A stretch of DNA of 13,125 nt from Candidatus Aminicenantota bacterium (GTDB lineage Bacteria > Acidobacteriota > Aminicenantia > Aminicenantales > Aminicenantaceae). Shown here piece by piece: positions 1 to 4,967 of this stretch (positions within the stretch are counted from its first letter, which is position 1; every line of letters starts with the position of its first letter). The notes under the pieces are model-generated. The model saw nothing but the letters and a program-made list of their open reading frames with translations, ran no database searches and was not told the DNA's origin. The position numbers and the translations under genes are program-made. The stretch spans positions 1 through 13,125 of the forward strand of contig JAFGNQ010000285.1 of assembly GCA_016926925.1 (NCBI GenBank), in the 5' to 3' direction.

Positions 1-1791
1 CCGTGCCAGAGCCGCCTTAGTTTTATCCCGGTGATGATAATAAGTCGAAATAGCCGGAGAATAAAGCACGCACAAGTTATCGGGCGGGAATGGCGAGGGA
101 AACGCCCTTTGTTCCGCCGATTCATGGCACCCTAAAACCTGAAGGAAATAAGATAAAGGAGTTAGCGTGGCGGAAAACAGAACAGCCGAAGAGGCTCTTT
201 TCAATGCCTCTCTCATTTGTTGTGAAGGATCGACGCAAAAAAGTTTTATGATGAAGTCGTTTCCTCTCATTTGGTAGTAGGTGGTGTAATGGCTGTCAAA
301 GAGATCCGCCATTCGCAGGAAGTGAAGAATGTCATAGTACAGATCGAGGATCGGGTCCGATAGAGAAAGACCCGGATTGGTAGCAAGCCAACGTTCCATG
401 GTATTGATAAATCCGATCAGCGGGGACAACAGCTCTTCAGGTCTACTCTTCTCGAAGAAAAAGTCGTTCTCGAAATCACATTTTTTTCGGTACTTTAAAA
501 ATTCGGTGTTGATCTTACCGGCTGATTTGAAGATTGCCGAATGTTTGTTTTTAAACTTTCGCCTCAGTCTCAAGAAAGAGGATTTGTCTAGAGCCGCACT
601 GAACATCTCGCGGGATCGGTCCACCAGGTTGTGAGCTTCATCGACGAGAAAGGTGTAATCGCTGGAGCTTTCACCGAAAAATTGTTTGAGATAAACTCTG
701 GGATCGAAAGCGTAATTCACATCGCAGATTATACAGTCTGCCCAGAGTGCGAGTTCGAGCGAAAAAACATAGGGACAGACTTTATGCTTACGGGCAGCCG
801 CCCTAGTTTTCTCCATGGAAAAAATATCGCATGCGAAGAATGTTTCCAGAGCATTGTTGATGCGGTCAAAAAATCCCCTAGCGTACTCACACTCATCGGG
901 ATTGCAGCTTCTCTCTGGATTGAAGCAGATTTTTTCCCTGGCCATGAGCGCCACGGCCTTAATCCTCAGCCCTTTTTTTCTCAGCTCTTCCAGAGTCTTT
1001 TCTGCGATGGCTCTCCCCGTCGTGCGTGCCGTCAGATAGAAGATTTTCTGTGTGTGACCCTCTGCCAGAGCTTTGACCGCCGGGAAGAGGGTGGCGACTG
1101 TCTTTCCAATTCCTGTCGGAGCTTGGATGATGATTTGATCTTGACGGGCGATTGTTTCTCCGATATCTTCCATCATTTGGCTCTGACCTTTTCGATAAGT
1201 GGAGAATGGGAAGGGGGATGTGCTGATGAGGTCGTCCCGGATTCGGTGCCAATCGTCGATTTTTGCCAACCACTCCAAATAGGTTTTTATCAAATCCTCC
1301 AAAAATAACATCACCTCAACGTATTGGAACTCTTCGATGAAGGATTTGATTTCGCCGGTCGTCATTTGATAATAAGTCAATTGGGCTAAGACGGAATCGA
1401 GATTATTCTCAGCCGCATAAATAGCTGCATAAGCTTTCAATTGCCCCCAGTGGAGCTTGTTTTGGTCATTTATAAATAGGTCCAATGCTCTGTGAGTGGT
1501 TTTTATCTCTTCGACGACGATTCTGCCTTTTTGCTTGTACAAGCCATCGATTCTACCCTGAAGAAAAAGGCTGACGGTTTCTGCTTCGTAGATATAGGAG
1601 ACGGGAACTTCACTCTCATAACAGGAAGGGCGGGATCGTTGGATTTTTTGATGGGCACGGATGCCGGCCAGGCTTGCCGCCCGGGATGAGCCTTGGAAGA
1701 TGAGGGAAAGATCTCCGCACCGCAATACTCTTTCAACCAGATTGCGTACGGATACGGATATAGTCCTGGAGCAGTTGTTTCGTTCTTGCAT
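1..1791 (-). CDS. PD-(D/E)XK nuclease fused to XPD/DinG-family Fe-S DNA helicase (partial, C-terminus off the left edge)
   Basis: This frame is open from an ATG at 1791 to the left edge, giving 597 codons with no stop. Residues 1-130 carry a RecB/Cas4-like nuclease signature: G-R-I-D-G with Asp82, then E95-I-K97. Helicase motifs follow: a Q-motif-like Y-R-K-G-Q (199-203), Walker A A-P-T-G-I-G-K-T (224-231), a cysteine cluster (C289, C296, C301, C339, C353, C356) where XPD-type enzymes hold a 4Fe-4S cluster, D-E-A-H (384-387), and S-A-T (540-542). Motifs IV-VI must lie outside the window. Members unwind DNA 5' to 3' in repair. A nuclease domain at the N-terminus is a known variant annotated as DinG-like or ERCC2-like. 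The in-frame stop 13 codons upstream and the typical 'ISVxNLVE' beginning support the ATG, although its ribosome binding site is weak. A cytoplasmic role in DNA repair is inferred from the family. Confidence 0.92.
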   Translation of the reverse strand, partial: MQERNNCSRTISVSVRNLVERVLRCGDLSLIFQGSSRAASLAGIRAHQKIQRSRPSCYESEVPVSYIYEAETVSLFLQGRIDGLYKQKGRIVVEEIKTTHRALDLFINDQNKLHWGQLKAYAAIYAAENNLDSVLAQLTYYQMTTGEIKSFIEEFQYVEVMLFLEDLIKTYLEWLAKIDDWHRIRDDLISTSPFPFSTYRKGQSQMMEDIGETIARQDQIIIQAPTGIGKTVATLFPAVKALAEGHTQKIFYLTARTTGRAIAEKTLEELRKKGLRIKAVALMAREKICFNPERSCNPDECEYARGFFDRINNALETFFACDIFSMEKTRAAARKHKVCPYVFSLELALWADCIICDVNYAFDPRVYLKQFFGESSSDYTFLVDEAHNLVDRSREMFSAALDKSSFLRLRRKFKNKHSAIFKSAGKINTEFLKYRKKCDFENDFFFEKSRPEELLSPLIGFINTMERWLATNPGLSLSDPILDLYYDILHFLRMADLFDSHYTTYYQMRGNDFIIKLFCVDPSQQMREALKRASSAVLFSATLTPLSYFLQVLGCHESAEQRAFPSPFPPDNLCVLYSPAISTYYHHRDKTKAALAR

Positions 1792-2023
1792 TCTCAAGAC
1801 ATAGCCAAAATCATAGTCTTTTTACCTTAAAACCGGGTTCTACTTCAAGATGGACCTAAAAATCACTGAAGGGTAATATCAGAAGCCTGTTTGCACAAAA
1901 TCCAAGAAAAATGATGCCGGCGGGTTATCAAGGAAGCGATGCAATCTCTTCCAGTCCATGTTTCGAAAAAATGATTGCCGGAAGACATTTTTTACCCGAA
2001 AACAAGGGAAAATGATCAATAGT

Positions 2024-2051
2024 TTGTAAAGCTGATAAAGACTGGTATGAT
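2024..2051 (+). promoter_or_regulatory. Sigma-70-type promoter for the CMD-like gene
   Basis: TTGTAA (2024-2029) and TATGAT (2046-2051) are separated by 16 bp. This places the transcription start near 2058, about 37 nt before the start codon. It is the best -35/-10 pair in the intergenic region. Confidence 0.55.
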
Positions 2052-2058
2052 TATATTT

Positions 2059-2070
2059 TTATCGCGATAA
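2059..2070. promoter_or_regulatory. Palindromic operator candidate at the predicted start site
   Basis: TTATCGCGATAA is a perfect 12-bp palindrome lying just downstream of the -10 box and over the predicted +1 region. That is a usual place for a repressor site. The regulator is unknown and a chance palindrome cannot be excluded. Confidence 0.35.
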
Positions 2071-2094
2071 CTCCATGGAATGAGGAGGAGATGG

Positions 2095-2418
2095 ATGAGT
2101 GATCCGAAAAACCTAGTCAGCAAGGCCTTTCACACGTTTCAAAACGAAGCGCCTCGGCACGCAGAAGCCTGGATGCGGATGGTTCAGAGCCTCACCGGCG
2201 CCAGCTCTCTCGACGCGAAGACCGGGGCGCTGGCTTACCTGGCCGTTCTGGCCGTCCTTCGGCTCGAAAGCGGAATTCCGTTTCATGTCGAAATGGCAAA
2301 GAAAGCGGGAGCTTCACGAGAAGAGGTTATCAGTGCGGTTTTGGTGGGGCTGGCCCCTGCAGGTCATTCGGTTACAAAGGCCGTGCCCGTTGCCATCGAG
2401 GCTTATGATGCAGGATAG
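2095..2418 (+). CDS. AhpD-like / carboxymuconolactone decarboxylase family protein lacking the redox cysteines
   Basis: This 107-residue protein is probably cytoplasmic and all-helical. It has the CMD/AhpD core: a 'DAKTGALAYLAVLAV' helix, then F-H64-V-E-M-A-K-K-A-G-A-S-R-E-E-V, the usual H-x3-A-x3-G-A-s-x-E-E-i motif. Classical AhpD has a Cys-x2-Cys pair before that His. Here the stretch reads G-I-P-F-H and the whole protein has no cysteine, so thiol peroxidase chemistry is unlikely and the reaction is unknown. A longer reading from an ATG at 2080 would translate the Shine-Dalgarno itself. The start at 2095 has GGAGGAG ideally placed, so it is preferred. The methyltransferase gene begins 39 nt downstream, suggesting co-transcription. 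Confidence 0.85.
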   Translation: MSDPKNLVSKAFHTFQNEAPRHAEAWMRMVQSLTGASSLDAKTGALAYLAVLAVLRLESGIPFHVEMAKKAGASREEVISAVLVGLAPAGHSVTKAVPVAIEAYDAG

Positions 2419-2457
2419 TTCTCCGGATTGCTTGCCTTGAACGGGAAAAGAATAGAG

Positions 2458-3126
2458 ATGAATGTGGAATTATATTCAAAGATTCATATAGTACTGTTCA
2501 TTTTAAGCTGTCATCTTCTCCCGGCAGGATATGTTTTTTCCACGGGATTCGGAAGGGGGTTAGATTTAGACGAGCGGGTGAGGAGCTTTCTCGAGCGGCA
2601 TAAACACCAGTGGAGGGATATGAATGTCTCCGAAAAAGACGGGAAAGTCTTGTATGAACTGATCCTGAAAAACGAGTACATGAAAGCTCTTGAAATCGGG
2701 ACATCCACAGGTCATTCGACGATTTGGATAGCCTGGGCGCTCAGCAAAACAGGCGGAAGGCTCATCACTATTGAAATCGACAAGTGGCGTTATGAAGAGG
2801 CCATTGCTAATTTCAAGGAAGCGGGACTTTCGGATTTCATCGATGCCAGATTGGCCGACGCCCATGAACTCGTTCAGAGGCTGGAAGGACCTTTCGATTT
2901 CGTTTTTTGTGATGCCGATAAGGAGTGGTATACGAACTATCTGGTTTCGGTATTGCCGAAGCTCGAAGTCGGAGGGTGCTTCACAGCCCATAATGTCCGG
3001 GATGGGAGGATGCGTGGGATAAGAGAATTTTTGGAATATTTGGAGAGTTTGCCGAATATGGAGACATCCATCGATGAGTCGAGCCGGTCCGGCATATCCA
3101 TCAGCTATAAAAAGACAGCACAGTGA
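2458..3126 (+). CDS. Class I SAM-dependent O-methyltransferase with an N-terminal export signal
   Basis: The product is 222 residues. The Rossmann SAM site is L78-E-I-G-T-S-T-G-H-S87. D152-A-D-K155 followed by W-Y is the divalent-metal and substrate motif typical of catechol/caffeoyl-CoA-type O-methyltransferases. E-I-D after strand beta2 and the 'GGCFTAHNV' strand also fit. Before the catalytic domain, residues 8-28 form a hydrophobic stretch (IHIVLFILSCHLLPAG...) ending near V-F-S, which looks like a signal peptide or anchor. This is odd for an enzyme that needs cytoplasmic SAM. The ATG at 2458 is chosen over an in-frame TTG at 2428 because it starts directly before the hydrophobic segment, although the ribosome binding site is only moderate. 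The substrate is unknown. The gene lies between the CMD-like gene and a second anchored methyltransferase. Confidence 0.85.
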   Translation: MNVELYSKIHIVLFILSCHLLPAGYVFSTGFGRGLDLDERVRSFLERHKHQWRDMNVSEKDGKVLYELILKNEYMKALEIGTSTGHSTIWIAWALSKTGGRLITIEIDKWRYEEAIANFKEAGLSDFIDARLADAHELVQRLEGPFDFVFCDADKEWYTNYLVSVLPKLEVGGCFTAHNVRDGRMRGIREFLEYLESLPNMETSIDESSRSGISISYKKTAQ

Positions 3127-3165
3127 ATTGAGTTATGTGGCATTCCGGGATATGATGAGAATGAA

Positions 3166-3225
3166 CCTGGATAATTCAAGCGCCTGGAAGGTAAAAAACG
3201 CCGGCGGTTTTTATGAATAATTCAG
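3166..3225. repeat. Imperfect inverted-repeat element, copy 1 (possible terminator of the O-methyltransferase gene)
   Basis: The ends are a degenerate inverted repeat, CTGGATAATTCA (3167-3178) against TGAATAATTCAG (3214-3225). Inside is a GC-rich dyad, CGCCGGCG, followed by GTTTTTA, which could act as a rho-independent terminator for the gene ending at 3126. The right half, from GCCGGCGG to the end, matches the right arm of the element at 4158-4186 at 23 of 26 positions, so the two are copies of one element family. Confidence 0.6.
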
Positions 3226-3246
3226 AGTAAATAGGAAAAAATCTTA

Positions 3247-4098
3247 ATGAAACGAAAGTTTGAAATCGCCTTCCTCATGGCCATAGTTCTCTGTGGGATC
3301 GTATTCCTCCTTGTAAATAAAAAGCCTGCTGGGGACACGGGCCTTGCTTCTGTCTCGATTGCCGGTGGGACGACAATCAGAAATGTGACACAAGGGGATG
3401 TCCGCTACACCGTCAAAGCATCCACTTCCTATGGACAGCCAGAGAAGAAAATCCTGAATAGGGGTGATATCCATCGCTATAAGAGTGCCGTGGCTTTGGA
3501 CGTGACCTATGAGAAATTGGGACAGGTGATGACCAGGCATCTAAAACCCGGGACGCCTTATGCTTTCCGCTATGATGAGAAAAACCTGATCAATCTCTAT
3601 GAAGGATCACACGGAAGAAAAGATGCTCCCGACCTCGCACCCTATTTGGGCACTCCTATGGTCGTTGTGGATAAAATGCTCGAGCTTGCCAGGGTCGATG
3701 GGAGCGATATCGTCTATGACCTGGGCTGTGGGGATGGACGCATCGTCATCACAGCTGCAGAAAAATATGGAGCCCGAGGTGTCGGCATCGATATCGATCC
3801 CCAAAGAATAAAGGAGTCCGAAGAAGGGGCTCGGGCTGTAGGAGTAGAGGACCTCGTCAAGTTTTATTTAGGGGATGCAATGAAACTTGATGTTTCCGAG
3901 GCGACTGTAGTCGCCCTCTATCTTCTTCCGGAATCCAACGCCATCCTCCGGCCGAAATTTGAGAAAGAACTCAAGCCCGGAACGACCGTTATCACCCACA
4001 ATTACAGAATTCCGGGCTGGGGAGATAAAGAAATCGATTCCGTAGCCCTGGAAGATGAAAGGGGCGGCAACCATACCGTTTTTCTTTATAAAAAGTAG
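3247..4098 (+). CDS. Membrane-anchored class I SAM methyltransferase resembling the FAM173/ANTKMT lysine methyltransferase group
   Basis: The product is 283 residues. Positively charged residues 1-5 precede one hydrophobic helix (7-23), predicting N-in anchoring with the rest outside the membrane. Residues 25-130 are a beta-rich region I do not recognise. The methyltransferase domain starts with 'PYLGTPMVVVDKMLELA' and has motif I D158-L-G-C-G-D-G-R165, G-I-D-I-D-P after beta2, and Y225-L-L-P228 after beta4 in place of an N-P-P-Y motif. The P-Y-x-x-T-P...V-V-x-K-M-L lead-in, the D-x-G-x-G-D-G-R motif and the Y-L-L-P loop resemble the FAM173 family, whose mitochondrial members trimethylate lysines of ATP synthase subunit c and the ADP/ATP carrier. 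The resemblance is from memory, and the substrate here is unknown. The gene ends one base before the large hairpin. Confidence 0.82.
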   Translation: MKRKFEIAFLMAIVLCGIVFLLVNKKPAGDTGLASVSIAGGTTIRNVTQGDVRYTVKASTSYGQPEKKILNRGDIHRYKSAVALDVTYEKLGQVMTRHLKPGTPYAFRYDEKNLINLYEGSHGRKDAPDLAPYLGTPMVVVDKMLELARVDGSDIVYDLGCGDGRIVITAAEKYGARGVGIDIDPQRIKESEEGARAVGVEDLVKFYLGDAMKLDVSEATVVALYLLPESNAILRPKFEKELKPGTTVITHNYRIPGWGDKEIDSVALEDERGGNHTVFLYKK

Positions 4099-4188
4099 CC
4101 TGAATTATTCACAAAAACTGCCGACATCCGTTCCACCCAAAGAGCTTTCTATCTTTAATGTCGGCAGTTTTTATGAATAATCCAGGCT
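4097..4188. terminator. Large inverted repeat, probable bidirectional terminator (element copy 2)
   Basis: Arms at 4097-4127 and 4158-4188 are complementary at 29 of 31 positions around a 30-nt loop. The stem core ACTGCCGACAT is flanked by A and T runs, so a terminator would form in either direction. The element lies exactly between the convergent methyltransferase stop (4098) and trmL stop (4191). On the minus-strand transcript both mismatches become G-U pairs, so the RNA hairpin is unbroken. The right arm is 23/26 identical to copy 1 at 3200-3225. Confidence 0.8.
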
Positions 4189-4190
4189 GG

Positions 4191-4685
4191 CTATTTGCTT
4201 TTTTCCAAAAGCGGGCCGGTCAAACTCAGCCCGGGAAATCCGTTTTGCCTGAGGGCCTCATAAACTACAATCGCAACAGCATTGGAGACATTGAGAGATC
4301 GGGCTTCGGTTTTCATAGGGATCCTGAAACAGTTATCCCAGTGATCTCTGAGAATGTCTTCAGGAATTCCGCTCGTTTCCCTGCCGAATATCAGAAAAAC
4401 ATTTCCCTCGAAATCGATCTTTTCATAGGTCCTTGCCGCTTTTTTGGTGATGAAGCAGAGCTTTTCGCCGGTGTGCTTTTCTAAAAATTCCGATAGATTT
4501 TCGTAGTAGGTGACGGCCACCATATGCCAGTAATCCAATCCGGCTCTTTTGAGGTATCTGTCTCTAGTCGAAAAGCCAAGAGGTTTAATCAGATGGAGCT
4601 GTGCACCTGAAGCCGCGCAGGTTCGGGCGATATTTCCCGTATTTTGGGGGATTTGTGGTTGAAAAAGGACTACATTGAGCTTCAT
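4191..4685 (-). CDS. trmL: tRNA (cytidine/uridine(34)-2'-O)-methyltransferase TrmL, SPOUT family
   Basis: The product is 164 residues, close to the roughly 157 of E. coli TrmL. It is a minimal SPOUT knot enzyme that methylates the 2'-O of the wobble nucleotide in certain tRNA-Leu isoacceptors using SAM. All three SPOUT signatures are visible: N15-T-G-N-I-A-R21-T (motif 1), F100-G-R-E-T-S-G-I-P108 (motif 2), and I122-P-M with S130-L-N-V-S-N-A136 (motif 3, knot). The family G-L-D-Y-W is at 49-53. An upstream in-frame ATG at 4694 exists, but its AGG is directly adjacent. The ATG at 4685 has GGATGGAG at good spacing and starts at the usual 'MKLNVVLFQPQIPQNTGNIAR', so it is chosen. The gene is monocistronic and convergent with the anchored methyltransferase. 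Confidence 0.95.
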   Translation of the reverse strand: MKLNVVLFQPQIPQNTGNIARTCAASGAQLHLIKPLGFSTRDRYLKRAGLDYWHMVAVTYYENLSEFLEKHTGEKLCFITKKAARTYEKIDFEGNVFLIFGRETSGIPEDILRDHWDNCFRIPMKTEARSLNVSNAVAIVVYEALRQNGFPGLSLTGPLLEKSK

Positions 4686-4721
4686 AGACTCCATCCTCGC
4701 CTTTGCACCAACCTCGACTCG

Positions 4722-4752
4722 TGAATCATTCAGGTGTCTGAATCATTCAGAC
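4722..4752. promoter_or_regulatory. Tandem TGAATCATTCAG palindromes in the trmL leader/start region
   Basis: TGAATCATTCAG occurs at 4722-4733 and again at 4739-4750. The second copy extends to a perfect 17-bp palindrome, GTCTGAATCATTCAGAC (4736-4752). A TATAAT box on the minus strand (complement of 4755-4760) places the trmL start site inside that palindrome. It could be an operator or a 5' leader hairpin. The core resembles the TGAATnATTCA ends of the repeat elements at 3166 and 4097, so it may instead be a remnant of that family. Confidence 0.5.
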
Positions 4753-4754
4753 CA

Positions 4755-4760
4755 ATTATA
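4755..4760 (-). promoter_or_regulatory. trmL: -10 box of the trmL promoter
   Basis: The minus strand reads GTGTATAATTGG, a perfect TATAAT, about 70 nt upstream of the trmL start codon. No good -35 hexamer is found at 16-18 bp, so the promoter may depend on an activator or be weak. Confidence 0.4.
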
Positions 4761-4900
4761 CACTTTTTGAAACAAGTTTTGTTCTGAGAATAAACGTACG
4801 ACAGCATCCAATAATCAAATGACTTTCATTTTCAATTTACTTTTCCTGTGCTAAAATGCAGGAAAGTTGAAGCTTAGGAAACATTTTTTCATCCATTCTA

Positions 4901-4928
4901 TTGTGTCATCAAATCTCTATCTTATAAT
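4901..4928 (+). promoter_or_regulatory. Sigma-70-type promoter for the CocE/S15-like hydrolase
   Basis: TTGTGT (4901-4906) and a perfect TATAAT (4923-4928) are separated by 16 bp. This gives a leader of about 33 nt with AGAGGAGG at 4953-4960 before the ATG at 4968. A second, weaker extended -10 (TGCTAAAAT, 4849-4857) lies upstream inside a TTTCCTG/CAGGAAA inverted repeat (4842-4865). Confidence 0.6.
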
Positions 4929-4967
4929 CAAGGCCGTTCCAGACAAGTATAAAGAGGAGGTCATCTC

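Larger units (their letters stand above)
1792..2094. other. Intergenic region between divergent genes
   Basis: About 300 bases separate the minus-strand nuclease-helicase from the plus-strand CMD-like gene. The right part holds a promoter and a palindrome, listed separately. No convincing promoter, RNA gene or additional coding frame was recognised in 1792-2020. A TATGAT-like box lies near the helicase start on the minus strand but has no good -35 partner. Confidence 0.6.

Noticed and set aside
631..1308. Plus-strand frame of 225 codons
   Set aside because: It lies antisense to the nuclease-helicase, which has full helicase motifs on the minus strand; the plus-strand product shows no domain pattern.
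3166..4188. Composite transposon formed by the two repeat elements
   Set aside because: No transposase, target-site duplication or matching full-length inverted ends could be shown; only repeat kinship is supported.
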